DNA from: Reticulitermes speratus | Taxonomy: Eukaryota; Arthropoda; Insecta; Blattodea; Rhinotermitidae | Reading direction: 5' to 3' | Assembly (NCBI GenBank): GCA_021186555.1 | Contig: JAJKFL010000013.1 | Location: 42,546,644-42,610,643 of the forward strand | Length of the DNA: 64,000 bases | Part shown: piece after piece, positions 36,455 to 46,866 of the stretch | How positions within the stretch are numbered: position 1 is the stretch's first letter | Layout: every line of letters begins with the position of its first letter | The notes under the pieces: model-generated | The model's database searches: none | The model's input: the letters and a program-made list of their open reading frames with translations, nothing else | What the model was told of the DNA's origin: nothing | Program-made: the position numbers and the translations under genes

Positions 36455-36840
36455 TTAGGTGCGTTCGCAAACTTGCGAAAAGCAGCTATTAGCTTCGTCA
36501 TGTCTGGCAGTCCTTCCGCCCGCATGGACAACTGGGCTCCAACTGGACGGATTTCATGAAATTTGATATTTGAGAACTTTTCGAAAATCTGCCGAGAAAT
36601 TTTTTAAGTTTGATTAGAATGTGACGAATAATGAGTGCTTTACGTGAAGACCCGTGTACATTTATGATATCTTTCTGAATTCTTAGAATGAGATGTTACA
36701 GACAAAAGTTGTAGAGAAAATCATAACACAAATTTTATGATCAGTAACTTACTTCCCCCCCCCCCCCAAATTGTGCTGTTTATGAAATAATGTGGAAGAA
36801 TATGGTAGAGCCAGAGAGGCCACAGATGGCATGAAAAGAA
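36455..36840 (+). repeat. Dispersed repeat R1, copy 1
   Basis: Shares about 360 bp of alignable sequence with 41512-41867. Common blocks include ctggacggattt.atgaaat, ttgatatttgag, gaagacc.gtacatttatga, aaaagttgtagagaaaat and atatggtagagccagagagg. Function unknown. Contains a C run of 14 near 36757. Confidence 0.7.
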
Positions 36841-37640
36841 AAGAAAACTGAAAAATAAAGGTGAAACTACTCTACAAAATCTAAAAGTAAAATTGTATAC
36901 CATAATTACTCACCCTAAAATTACTTTAAATCGGGTAAAAGCTAGATCTTTAAAGGTAAGTCTTGTGTACCTTTAGGAAAACTGGAGTATATACCACTTT
37001 AAAATTACATCAAAGACATTAATCCTTATGAATTATTACCCTTTATGTATAAAGCTTTCAATTAACCTCCCACGTATTGGATTTACCTCAAGATGACCAG
37101 GCAGCCAAGCATGTAATGAATAATGTGCATTGACAATACATTTTAGTTGTGTTTGACAGGTTATTTTAATATAATTTGTTCTTCTGACTTCAAATTCTAC
37201 AAGTGGGAGATTATCTGCCACAGGAATGTCAAGTTTTTCACAAAGACCGACTAATTTTGCTGTTTTTTTACTCAACCCCCTTCAGAGAAGTACTGTTAGG
37301 TTAGAATTACAGAATGGCGGTGCATCAATGGTCAGCATTTTAAAGGATAATCTGCTTATAGACTTCATTTAAACTTACAATGAGACCTTACACAGGCAAA
37401 ATTGTGTGTTGTGTGTGTTGTGTTAATGTCTGGAGTCATGTTTTGGTAATTTTGTTTTCTGTCTCACCAAATCTAATTTTGTGAATCTTTGCCTTCCTGT
37501 ACATAAATACGAACTTCAACAGGCCTTAGTGAATTTTTGTGGTAGGCTATGTGGTACCATTTGATATGTGGTACCATTTGATCACATCTCTTTAGTCTCA
37601 ACAACTTGGAACTTCTAAAATATTGTGTAATTCATGTCTG
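36841..37640. other. Intergenic, nothing recognised
   Basis: A/T-rich and no longer T/G-skewed. A minus-strand open frame at 37036-37275 has no recognisable domain. Confidence 0.5.
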
Positions 37641-37856
37641 TAAAGGTGAAGTTTTCCCTGTCCAGACCAGGAAGGCATATAGATGCAAGGTGAGTGGTTA
37701 ACTTCACGCCCCGGCCGCTTTACCCCCGCGAAAGAAGCCCGGTACCTATTGAATAGGAGGCTGGGTGGGCCCGAGAGAAGGTCTGGACGTTTTAGAGAAG
37801 AGAAAAATATCTTGCCCCTACGGGGATTCGAACCCCTGACCTTGTCGGTACTATAT
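37640..37856 (-). mobile_element. tRNA-derived SINE (family D)
   Basis: On the minus strand a tRNA-like B box (ggttcgaatccccgtagg) heads the element. It is followed by a body with gggtaaagcggccgg and cctggtctggacag, similar in plan to SINE family A. 5' head truncated before the A box. Confidence 0.6.
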
Positions 37857-37929
37857 TTAATTTGTTTTCATTAGTTTTGGTGGTGAGAGTGATAATATAT
37901 TGTAAGACGTTAGTACTGGTATGTCTTGC

Positions 37930-38291
37930 GGTTTGCAGCTCCACCCCCTCACCCCAACCCCCGTCACGTCATTCCGTTCGACACAATGGGTTCGCCCGTG
38001 CTGAGCTTGCTTTGACCCGGCCGCTCCCATTCCGACGAGAAGAGTCGGGTACGTCGGACGTACGTATGTGTGCAGTGTCTCCATCTAGCGATGTCTGGCA
38101 GGTAATAATCAGGACGGGGCGGGGCGCCAAGACGTGATGGACGCGTTGCTAATCCGTCGCGTGTCCTGACGTCAAGTTAGTGTCAACACGCGTGGATTTA
38201 TTTGGCGTGTGTGTGTGTGTGTAGTTCACGTGCGTGGATACTTTTCATTCTTCACGTGTGTGTGCCAGGTTGCTACAAGGAAGGGAAAAAC
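37930..38291 (+). promoter_or_regulatory. Candidate CpG-rich promoter
   Basis: CpG dinucleotides suddenly become frequent. A GC box (ggggcggggc, 38114-38123), a full CRE palindrome TGACGTCA (38167-38174) and two CACGTG E-boxes (about 38227 and 38255) lie within 150 bp, just before an ATG in good context. No TATA box seen. The combination suggests a promoter, but no downstream gene is proven. Confidence 0.35.
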
Positions 38292-38323
38292 ATGGCTGCC
38301 ATCATACTATCGTTCGCTGGAAG
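38292..38323 (+). CDS. Possible first coding exon, gene unknown
   Basis: ATG in context AAAACATGG opens MAAIILSFAG and is cut by an ideal donor AAG|GTGAGT at 38324, leaving phase 2. It lies directly after the candidate promoter. No second exon could be identified in the window, so it would be a gene with a long first intron, or chance. No function can be assigned. Confidence 0.22.
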
Positions 38324-38599
38324 GTGAGTTGCCCAGTTAATCCTCCTAGGAACGCAAATGTGTTTTCATTTAGCTGCTGTTTCGGGCGGTGCTAGAGGCT
38401 GTTTGTTTTGGTGATTGACTGCACACGATAGGCTACGTCTTTGCATTGCATATTGACCAAGTACGCCCCTATATGAATGAGTCGTTCTTGAGAACCTATT
38501 AGTTCGGCAGCCAGTCAAGAAATTCCCCCCGTTTTGTGTAACTCGAAGGTTCATTGCCGTGTGAACCAAAGGTTGCCACTAACCGCTGTTCTCAGCCAG

Positions 38600-38800
38600 A
38601 TGAATGAATCCTGTCCACGCCCTCCCGTCCTTTTCTTCACGGTATTGTTTAATGTTATCCTTCCATCTACACCTTGGTCTTCAAAGCGGCGTGTCCTTCA
38701 ATTTTCTCACCAACAACCGGCATGCATTTTACTCTCTTCGACGCGTGCCACATGCCCTCCCCACTCTCATCCACCTTGATTTGGTCGCCGTAATAATAGT
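38600..38800 (-). pseudogene. LINE ORF2 C-terminal relic
   Basis: The minus strand reads, with frame changes, RVKCMPVVGEKIEGHAALKTKV followed by a degenerate WKDNIK-like end. This is the region just before the end of the LINE seen at 35.6 and 62.3 kb. Stops throughout. Confidence 0.45.
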
Positions 38801-39308
38801 CGGCACGCTGTACATATCGTGCTGCTGCTGATTGTGAAGTTTTGTTCAGCTGATTGCGTACTGACTTGACTTGTCGGAGTAAAAGTGCTTGATTATCGTG
38901 GCCAGGTAATAATAACTACCGTTTTATCCAGGAAACTGAAATTACTACTTTGTGTAATTGTTATCTCTTCAATTACAAAAGTGTTACATCGTGATCTACA
39001 GTGAATTCCACCAAGGGGCGTGGCTTGCATGAAATTAAGACGTGTTGTACAGTGGTCCTATTTTTTTGTCATTCCTGTTCAGAATTATGAAAGAAAGAAA
39101 CGTTTTTTTTTGTAAGTTTACTTGGAAGTTCTTCACTTAATATGTAAGTTATATTAAAAAACGGAATAACTCTGTTCAGGCCACAGGTATCGATTTGTAA
39201 CTGTATAGAAAACGCGTTTTGATTTTAAGTTCCGAAAGTTCTAACCTTGAGTCAAATCAGTTTACACTGTTTAACTTTATTCTGATTTCACCGTGCATTC
39301 TTGACGTG

Positions 39309-39497
39309 AATATCACTTACACCAACTACATAAATATCACTTACACCAACTACATAAATATCACTTACACCAACTACATAAATATCACTTACACCAACTA
39401 CATAAATATCACTTACACCAACTACATAAATATCACTTACACCAACTACATAAATATCACTTACACCAACTACATAAATATCACTTACACCAACGAA
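39309..39497. repeat. 24-bp minisatellite, left arm (about 8 units)
   Basis: Near-perfect direct repeats of atcacttacaccaactacat+aaat. The unit length is a multiple of three, so long meaningless frames are open on both strands. Confidence 0.95.
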
Positions 39498-39550
39498 ATG
39501 CACTTGTTTATTAAAAAGAACACTAAATAGTTCCTAAAATGTTAGTTAAA

Positions 39551-39595
39551 ACCCTACATATGTTTCGACCTATCGATAGGTCATCTTCAGGGGGT
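39551..39595 (-). ncRNA. Hammerhead-ribozyme-like motif (X, left)
   Basis: On the minus strand: CCCC, core CUGAAGA, a U, helix II GACCUAU.AUAGGUC, GAAA, the palindrome around CAUAUG as helix III, then UA and GGG. All core bases of a type I hammerhead (CUGANGA, GAAA, UH) are present, with one extra U after the core. Helix I is short (3 bp). Confidence 0.6.
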
Positions 39596-39977
39596 ATGTC
39601 ACAACTGCTTGTATTAAAAACACGTACACATATTGTTCATCTATATAAAAGTATAGTCATCGTCATATTTCATTAGGCTTATCACCATTATTATTATTAC
39701 GTGGACAAATGCGTTCTTAGAAGCACTTCGTAGTATTTGTACACTTTTAAAGCATATTGTCTACACCCTCACTATTGTAGTGATATTTCTAGCAGGTTTT
39801 TGATGTTAGAATGTAGATATATATATATATATATAGTTACGGTTTTCACTTTTTGCTATTATAGACATAATAGCAAAAAGTGAAAACCGTAACTAAGCCT
39901 AATGAAATATGACGATGACTATACTTTTATATAGATGAACAATAGGTGTACGTGTTTTTAATACAAGCAGTTGTGAC

Positions 39978-40024
39978 ATACCCCTGAAGATGACCTATCG
40001 ATAGGTCGAAACATATGTAGGGGT
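39978..40024 (+). ncRNA. Hammerhead-ribozyme-like motif (X, right)
   Basis: Same as the left copy in inverted orientation: CCC, CUGAAGA, U, GACCUAU.AUAGGUC, GAAA, CAUAUG, UA, GGGG. The predicted cut would be after A40019. Confidence 0.62.
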
Positions 40025-40079
40025 TTTAACTAACATTTTAGGAACTAATTAGTGTTCTTTTTAATAAACAAGTGCATTT

Positions 40080-40412
40080 CGTTGGTGTAAGTGATATTTA
40101 TGTAGTTTGTGTAAGTGATATTTATGTAGTTGGTGTAAGTGATATTTATGTAGTTGGTGTAAGTGATATTTATGTAGTTGGTGTAAGTGATATTTATGTA
40201 GTTGGTGTAAGTGATATTTATGTAGTTGGTGTAAGTGATATTTATGTAGTTGGTGTAAGTGATATTTATGTAGTTGGTGTAAGTGATATTTATGTAGTTG
40301 GTGTAAGTGATATTTATGTAGTTGGTGTAAGTGATATTTATGTAGTTGGTGTAAGTGATATTTATGTAGTTGGTGTAAGTGATATTTATGTAGTTGGTGT
40401 AAGTGATATTCA
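40080..40412. repeat. 24-bp minisatellite, right arm (about 14 units)
   Basis: Inverted counterpart of the left array, gtaagtgatatttatgtagt+tggt, with one variant unit (tttgtg near 40110). Different copy number from the left arm (about 14 against 8) shows expansion after the inversion formed. Confidence 0.95.
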
Positions 40413-40415
40413 GTT

Positions 40416-41511
40416 TACATTGTGTCTAACAATGCAGCCTATCCATACTTTTCCACTAATAGGGCCTGGGCATGCTTCATGTTACAAGATAAAGGCACAT
40501 CGCAAATAATAATAGGCTGGGCACTATTATCATGGATGCCTGACTCATTAGGCTTACCATATATCCATCACAAGCAAAGGGGACATTTTCCACTTGCCGA
40601 CGATACAAAAGAGGACATATAAGTGAAAAGGGAGGTTACAAATAAGAGGACCTATAAATAGTCACGATTTTATTAATAAAATTAGCATTGTCTTTTCAAA
40701 GAAAACACACAGAATGAGAAACAAAAACTATTTAAATTTGTATACAGTATACACATTGTGCATAATCAGTCACCAGGTTTCTAGTCGTCTTCCTGCTTAC
40801 GTATCCAGTCATACTTACTACTCTGTATATCAGTTTTGTTTAGTAGTTGTACATTGCTCTTCAGGAAGGTGTGGAAATGTGTGCGAGAAATTCCTTTGAA
40901 GTTGTACGGTAGGAATCAAAACCTTCCTGAGCGACTCAACATTCAATTGTACCTCTCCTTTATCCACTGGGCTTGCATCAATGAGAAAACTCGCTGAACG
41001 CTTGCATTTTGAAGGGGAATGGCAAAGAACTGTAAATTCCTCAGCAATTCTGAGTGGTACTATTTGGTCCACTGCTGGTAGGCTAGCGAAGTGGCAAACT
41101 TTTCGTTATTAAGGCGAATTTATGTGAATTATTTCAGATGACTAAGTTGGGAAAACATTTTACGTCATCAAATAACACTCCATTATTTATCAGGAATTGG
41201 ATACAAGGTTCTGCATCATTCCATTTCGATGGATCACTAATTGTCATCCACGTAAAACAAGAGAAGAATTCCGTAAGTTTCGTCCACTTGTCCAAATATT
41301 CTACACACTTGTTGTATACATAATTCATTCCAACACAGGATTTGTCACACTATCACGTCCCGTCCTGCGTTTTTCGTGGGGATGAAACTCTGAGTGAGAC
41401 TTCCTTTAAGCATGTCTGAACTTCCGCACCGAATTCTTTTGTTGTATGCAAGTTGTATGCACCGAAGTTCTCCGAGACATTTCGAAGGTCAATTGCTGAA
41501 CTCATGTTTTT
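40416..41511. other. Intergenic, nothing recognised
   Basis: No element with visible ends; short open frames only. Confidence 0.45.
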
Positions 41512-41867
41512 AGGCGCATTCGCAAAATTCGTCCTGTCCGTCTGTCCATCTGCATGGAACAACTCGGCTGCCACTGGACGGATTTTGATGAAATTTGATA
41601 TTTGAGCATTTTTCGGAAATCTGTCGAGAAAATTCAAGTTTGATTAAAAATGACAACAATAACGGTACTTTACACGAAGACCTATGTACATTTATGATTC
41701 ATCGCTGAATTCTTCTTAGAATGAGAAATGTTTCAGGCAAAAGTTGTAGAGAAAATTAAACCCCATTTCATGCTCAGTATATTTTCTTCCCGACAATCGT
41801 ACCGTTTATGAGATAACGTGAAAAAATATGGTAGAGCCAGATAGGCCACAGATGACAATACCCAGAA
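41512..41867 (+). repeat. Dispersed repeat R1, copy 2
   Basis: Aligned with 36455-36840. The tail acaatacccagaaag at about 41857 also occurs near 57137, suggesting a third, partial copy. Confidence 0.7.
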
Positions 41868-42191
41868 AGATGCGATTTGCCAGACGTATAACTAAGGCAG
41901 TCATGCAAATACACTCACAATATTTAATGCTTCATAACTGATTAATTCCCTCTGATCTTGTAAAATGTTTTACGGCGACACAGAAACTGAGAAACTGCGT
42001 AATGACTTATCTGTCATTACTGTCTGTTTAGTCAAATTGTAGGTCTAATGAAGGCCATGAGCAAACGAATATTCTTCTGTTTAATATTGTATTCACCGTG
42101 CATCTTGTATACATTAAAATTGAAATTAAAACCAACTTGATGCACCTTCACTATTAAAAAACTTTAATAGTAGATTAATTAACTCTTAATT

Positions 42192-42236
42192 AACCCGACA
42201 TGTTTCGGTCAGGTACCTGACCATCTTCAGGGGTTT
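42192..42236 (-). ncRNA. Hammerhead-ribozyme-like motif (Y, left)
   Basis: On the minus strand: AACCC, CUGAAGA, U, GGUCAGGU.ACCUGACC, GAAA, CAUG, UC, GGGUU. Helix I is 5 bp and helix II a perfect 8-bp palindrome. Cleavage base is C. Confidence 0.65.
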
Positions 42237-42560
42237 ACTACATTTAGTTGCGTAGTCCATATGTTAAACATACACAAGACATGATCCCACAAGGTCTCGT
42301 CGCATATAAAGTTTTCACAAATCACTAAAAATAACTAAAACTCCTTTAAAAAAACTCTTTTTAAAAAAACTATTTTAAAAAACAATAACAGTGCTATAAG
42401 TTTTGAAAAAGGTGGAACTGTTGCAGTATTGCAGGTATTGACTGTTTTTTAAAGAGTTTTAGTGATTTTTAGTGATTTGTGAAAACTTTATATGCGACGA
42501 GACCTTGTGGGATCATGTCTTGTGTATGTTTAACATATGGACTACGCAACTAAATGTAGT

Positions 42561-42606
42561 AAACCCCTGAAGATGGTCAGGTACCTGACCGAAACATGTC
42601 GGGTTA
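42561..42606 (+). ncRNA. Hammerhead-ribozyme-like motif (Y, right)
   Basis: Identical to the left motif on the opposite strand. Predicted cut after C42600. Confidence 0.65.
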
Positions 42607-42682
42607 ATTAAGAGTTAATTAATCTACTATTAAAGTTTTTTAATAGTGAAGGTGCATCAAGTTGGTTTTAATTTCAATTTTA

Positions 42683-43378
42683 GAATATTCTCCTCTTTCA
42701 GTGCAGCATCAAGCACTTAACATGAAGATCTACTTACGTTTTATTGTTGCCGGCGACACAAATGTTCCATAAAAGCACTGTTGTGCGATATTCAATATTT
42801 TTATGTAGTTTATATTCTGCCTAAATGGTAAACAGTCAAAGATAATGTAAAGTCCATTAATTTCAGAATAGTAACACGAAATGCAAGTCCGATGCACTGA
42901 CAGATGTGGCAAAAACATGGATCTTATACATGGCTGAAGGTATTTTAGGCATCACACCGGATCTAAGCATGTGTCCTTAATTGCTGCAGTACAGTACAGA
43001 GATTAATTGCAGTTTTGTAATTACTGTTGGCACTTTTTCAGACAGAAGAAAATGTTTGCGTACACACAAGTTGGTTATTATTATTATTATTATTATTATT
43101 AATAATCGATATTTATTTTAAACAAAATTTTGTGTGTCCAGTAGATTTTTTTGGCGTGCTACATGAGACATGCACGACAGTCATTTTCACTAACAAGACA
43201 GTGCTCTGCTGATCAGAAGATTGACCCAATCTCTCGAGTATTCTCTACGTCTTCTTTCACTCCCCGAAGCCAGAATTATAGTACGACATGGCACGTTATT
43301 TTGCCAATAGCACCGTTAAATAGTCGAGGGATCAGACACAGTATGTCTACGTGCTGTGAACATCCTGAACTCGTATAC
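42683..43378. other. Intergenic, ATT repeat only
   Basis: An (ATT)n run at 43076-43100; nothing else recognised. Confidence 0.5.
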
Positions 43379-44116
43379 CAAGGTTGTCCAACTTCAACTC
43401 ACAGGTAAAGGTAAAGCAACCCCATTACAGGCCTAGACAGGCCCTGAGGGGTCCAGGAGGTTGAGGCTCCCAGATTTGTAGACAATCGGCACATGAAGGT
43501 GGTAAGGTTGTCAGCCCTACGCACCGGCCGCCTTTACCCCCCAGGAAATATTCCTGGTACTCATTTCTGTTGGAGGCTCAGGCGACCCAGGGCCATAGTG
43601 CGACCGAAACGATTATGTCAAGGAATTAATTCCAATGACACCATCGGGAATTGAACCCGCGACGTTCCGGTTTGTAGCGCAGTGCCTCAACCAACTGCGC
43701 CACCGCGCGCCTTCAACTCACAGGAGGGCCACATAATTCGTTAAAAACTAGCCTGAGGGCCGCACTCGTGTATACATATATCGAAAGGGTAAGGGGGGGG
43801 GGGGTGAATTCACTGTAACGCCGTTATTTACAAACAATTAGTTACGGTAAAATTACTGTTGAATGACAAGGCAGTAGGACTTACTAAACTCGATAGAACA
43901 CAAAGAAATATTGGTTTACTGTGTGCTGTTTTAGAATTGGTGAGTTGTAGTTTGTAAACATTTTCTCAGCTAATAAAGTTGTCGTATTATGTTCTGTAGA
44001 CCTATTATATTATGTTTGTTAAATTGTATTACTGAAACTATTCAGTGACCAAGGGTCGCAAATACTTTCCTCCAGGGCCGCATGCGGCCCGCGAGCCGCA
44101 AGTTGTTCCAGCCCTG
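43379..44116. mobile_element. hAT-like MITE interrupted by a SINE
   Basis: The left end CAAGGTTGTCCAAC and right end, on the other strand, CAGGGCTGGAACAAC are imperfect inverted repeats. Flanking 8-bp duplications tcgtatac (43371-43378) and tcctatac (44117-44124) differ at one base. GGGCCGCA-rich subterminal blocks (gagggccgcact and cagggccgcatgcggccc) are typical of hAT elements. No transposase. A SINE is inserted near the left end. Confidence 0.75.
43406..43710 (-). mobile_element. tRNA-derived SINE family A, copy 1 (full length)
   Basis: On the minus strand: A box tggcgcagttggttgagg, B box gggttcaattcccgatgg, then a body with catgtgccgattgtctac and a 3' end cctgtaatggggttgcttta. Target duplication cttcaactcacagg (43392-43405 and 43711-43724). 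Inserted in the hAT-like MITE. Confidence 0.9.
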
Positions 44117-44329
44117 TCCTATACCGTTTTTGGTAAAAATTTGGTTTGCGACACTCTCACCGAAACTTGTGTTCTGAACTTAAGAGTGAGGCCCTATATT
44201 TGACTGAATTAATAATAATTGCCGTGAAGTTGCTTGCCGTCGTCAATGTGGGCGTTTCTGCAGTCGTCTCTCAACGAGAACAATTTGATACTACGTTGGG
44301 AAAGTCGAGACAAAGACCCATGCTTTCCG

Positions 44330-44576
44330 TTTGGAACAAACGAACTAACTCCATGGAGTAATGTCATTCTTGAGAAGCCAACAGTTTCTCAGTTAGTCAC
44401 GAAGTTTACGACATTTTATGGGGCACGCGGGTTTATTACCGTGTTCACGAGTCGTGCACGTGTTGCTGACTTGAGGCAGATTGCTATAGTCCACGTCCAC
44501 AGGACGGGGGGGGGGGGGGGGGGGCCCGCCTCTTTATTGAAGATCCATTTTAATATTATTCTCACAATTTTCCTTT
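44330..44576 (-). mobile_element. LINE 3'-end fragment
   Basis: actccatggag and ttcttgagaa (44347-44382) match the 3' region of the LINE fragment at 62130, and 44530-44575 resembles its AGGATAATATTAAAATGGAT segment. A 20-base G run (44506-44525) lies between them. Confidence 0.5.
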
Positions 44577-45012
44577 AGACTACCTAATAATTTTGGTACA
44601 GTATGAAGCTCCTCACGTGCAATTTTCTTTTGCTTAACCTTCAGTCTATTTTGCAGTAGGTTACTGTATTTGGAAACCTTGCAGTAGTTTCAATTGGAAT
44701 AATTTTTATACCGGTATGGCACTCTTACCTCTAATACTCGTATGCCACACGTATTTCCCTTCAGTCAATACGGATCGACGGGCTAATACCAAGTTCATTG
44801 TCTGAAGGAGTGATACAGGACAAGTAACGCAGTGCGCATGATCACCGCACGCCAAAATATTCATTTGAAATTCTTTGTCACTTTCCAACTATCTTGTTGA
44901 AGAGCTTCATGTAAAAACGGTGAGAAGTAATTTAACACGTTGTTCAGATTTTACCGGGTATAAAATTGTTCGCCTGCAATGTATATTATAAAACCTTTGA
45001 ATCTACGGGGTA

Positions 45013-45295
45013 AAGCAAAGCCAAAGCAACCCCATTACAGACCTGGACAGGCCCTTAGGGATCCAGGAGGATGAGGCTCCCAGATTTTTCAGACAATCGG
45101 CACATGAAGGTGGTAAGGTTGTCAGCCCTACGCACCGGCCGCCTTTACCCCCCAGGAAAGATTCCTGGTACTCATTTCTGTTAGAGGCTGAGTCGACCCC
45201 AGGGCCATAGTGCGACCGGAACGATTATGTCAATGAAAAATTTCAGTGACACCATCGGGAATCGAACCCGCGACGTTCCGGGTTGTTGCGTAGTG
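45013..45295 (-). mobile_element. SINE family A, copy 2 (5'-truncated)
   Basis: Body and B box are present (ggttcgattcccgatgg on the minus strand) but the tRNA head with the A box is missing. A perfect 14-bp duplication gaatctacggggta flanks it (44999-45012, 45296-45309). Confidence 0.9.
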
Positions 45296-45545
45296 GAATC
45301 TACGGGGTAGTACCTAATTACTTTTTTCGACACGTGAAGCATGGTCTGTAATACAGTATGCATATACAGGTGATAGTGCGGTAAGCTGGAGTTAAGTTCA
45401 CCTGTATATGTTTACTGCATGCAAGATGGATAATACAATATGCACAGTTACTACAGTCCGACATGAAGTGGTAATTTTGTACCACGTTTCGAGACTTTTG
45501 ATATTTTTTAAAAACGTACTGTTACTTAGGTTTTGCCTGTATGGA

Positions 45546-45720
45546 ATTACAGGGTCTAAGGCGTGGGTCTGCGGCCTCTCACTTAGTGGGATTGTGGGTT
45601 CGAATCCCGCCTAGGGCATGGATGTCTGTCTCTTGTGAGTGTTGTGTGTTGTCAGGTAGAGGTCTGTGCGACGGGCTGGTTCCTCGTCCAGAAGGATCCC
45701 ATCTTCAAGGGTCAAGAAGT
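45546..45720 (+). mobile_element. tRNA-derived SINE family C, copy 1
   Basis: Plus strand head ctaaggcgtgggtctgcgg, B box gggttcgaatcccgcc, then ggcatggatgtctgtctc and gtagaggtctgtgcgacggg, shared with the copies at 53.6 and 54.4 kb. 3' end degenerate. Confidence 0.75.
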
Positions 45721-45869
45721 CCAAGAAGACCATTGAAGATGGGACCGATAGGTTGTCTCGAAACGACGGTAAGGATCATCACTCGACGCTGCGTAATAAC
45801 CCCAGAAGAGCGCAGAGCTCAAACTTTCAAGAATTTCAAATGGAAAGAACGGAAATCTATTTATATAAC

Positions 45870-45970
45870 TCTGTGTCTGTCTCTCTGTCTGTCTGTCTCT
45901 CTGTCTTTCTGCCTGCTCACCCATCCATCTGTCCGAAGGTATGTGTCTATCTGTCTGCCTACCTACCTAC
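45870..45970. repeat. Imperfect (CTGT)n/(CTAC)n simple repeat
   Basis: Runs of tctgtctg and cctacctac. Confidence 0.85.
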
Positions 45971-46309
45971 CTGTCATGGGGGCGCACACATTTCTGGAGT
46001 GGGAGCGACACTTGCTTTAGAGTATAGAAACGATGTGTGGTGTCAGATCATCGAAAAATATGAACTTTTAAGGTAATTTTTTAGTGTGTGCAATAAGAAC
46101 GTGACTGAAATTTCAGTAGCTTTCAGACTGATGGTGATGACTAATGAGCCGGTGGAACTAGGCACGTAAAGTTTGGTACGGATCTTCGTACGAGGCTATC
46201 TGCATTGTAAATCAGTACAGCATGCCTGAGATTTTGTTCGTAAGTCTACATTTATAAATATGGCGGCGACGCACAATTTTGAGGTTATATCCGACAAGAT
46301 GATAACAAA

Positions 46310-46866
46310 TGATAACAAATGACGCAAGATGTACACGTGAAATTAAATCCAGAATTGCCATGGCAAAAGCAGCATTCAACAAGCAGAAGAATCTTTTCAC
46401 CAACAAACTGGACTTAAATGTAAGGAAGAAACTAGTAAAGTGCTACATTTGGAGCATAGCTTTGTGTGGTGCTGAAACGTGGACACTTGGGAAAGTAGAT
46501 CAGAAGTACCTGGAAAGTTTTGAAATGTGGTGCTGGAGAAGAATGGAGATCAGTTGGACTGATTGTGTGAGAAATGAAGAAGTATTACACAGAGTGAAGG
46601 AGGAGAGGAATATCGTACATACAATAAAAGAAGAAAGGCTAACTGGATTGGTCACATCTTGCGTAGGAACTGCCTTCTGAAACACGTGATTGAAGGAAAG
46701 TTAGAGGAAAGGATAGAAGTGAAGGGAAGACGAGGGAGAAGACGTTAGCAGCTACTGGATGACCTTAAGGAAAAGAAAAGATACTGGAAATTGAAAGAGG
46801 AAGCACTAGATCGCACCTTGTGGAGAACTCGCTTTGGAAGAGGCTACGGACCTGTCGTAAGACAGA
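46310..46866 (+). pseudogene. LINE ORF2 3' fragment (reverse transcriptase C-terminus)
   Basis: The plus strand reads REIKSRIAMAKAAFNKQKNL, LDLNVRKKLVKCYIWSIALC, GAETWTLGKVDQKYLESFEM, WCWRRMEISWTDCVRNEEVL, the C-terminal region of a LINE reverse transcriptase common in insects. It then shifts frame near 46620 and ends KEEALDRTLWRTRFGRGYG with stop TGA near 46878. 5' truncated near 46310. Two or more frameshifts. Confidence 0.85.

Larger units (their letters stand above)
39300..40415. mobile_element. Foldback element X with paired hammerhead-like motifs and 24-bp arrays
   Basis: The left arm (to 39680) and right arm (from 39895) are inverted copies over more than 350 bp. From outside to inside each arm has a 24-bp tandem array, the box AAGTGCATTTCGTTGGT, about 45 bp of A/T-rich sequence, a hammerhead-like motif and about 90 bp ending aagcctaatg. 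Between them are about 150 bp of unpaired DNA and a separate hairpin with 28-bp perfect arms (39834-39861 and 39868-39895, 6-nt loop). No protein is encoded. Arm identity is very high, implying recent formation or gene conversion. Confidence 0.8.
42115..42682. mobile_element. Foldback element Y with paired hammerhead-like motifs
   Basis: The arms 42115-about 42350 and about 42450-42682 are near-perfect inverted copies. Each has, from outside, the box ACCAACTTGATGCACC, a short A/T-rich stretch with ttaattaa, the hammerhead-like motif, then about 100 bp ending in gttttcacaaatcact. An A/T-rich spacer of about 100 bp separates them. The order of parts is that of element X, so both belong to one family; Y lacks the tandem array. 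Confidence 0.8.

Noticed and set aside
37940-38060. Minus-strand open frame across the CpG-rich stretch
   Set aside because: Composition alone keeps it open; no start context or domain.
39219-40509. Repeat proteins of the NITYTNYI or VGVSDIYV type
   Set aside because: Artefacts of the 24-bp arrays in element X.
45541-45660. tRNA gene at the ggttcgaatccc motif
   Set aside because: It is the B box of SINE family C; no complete cloverleaf. The same applies to the B boxes of the other SINE families.
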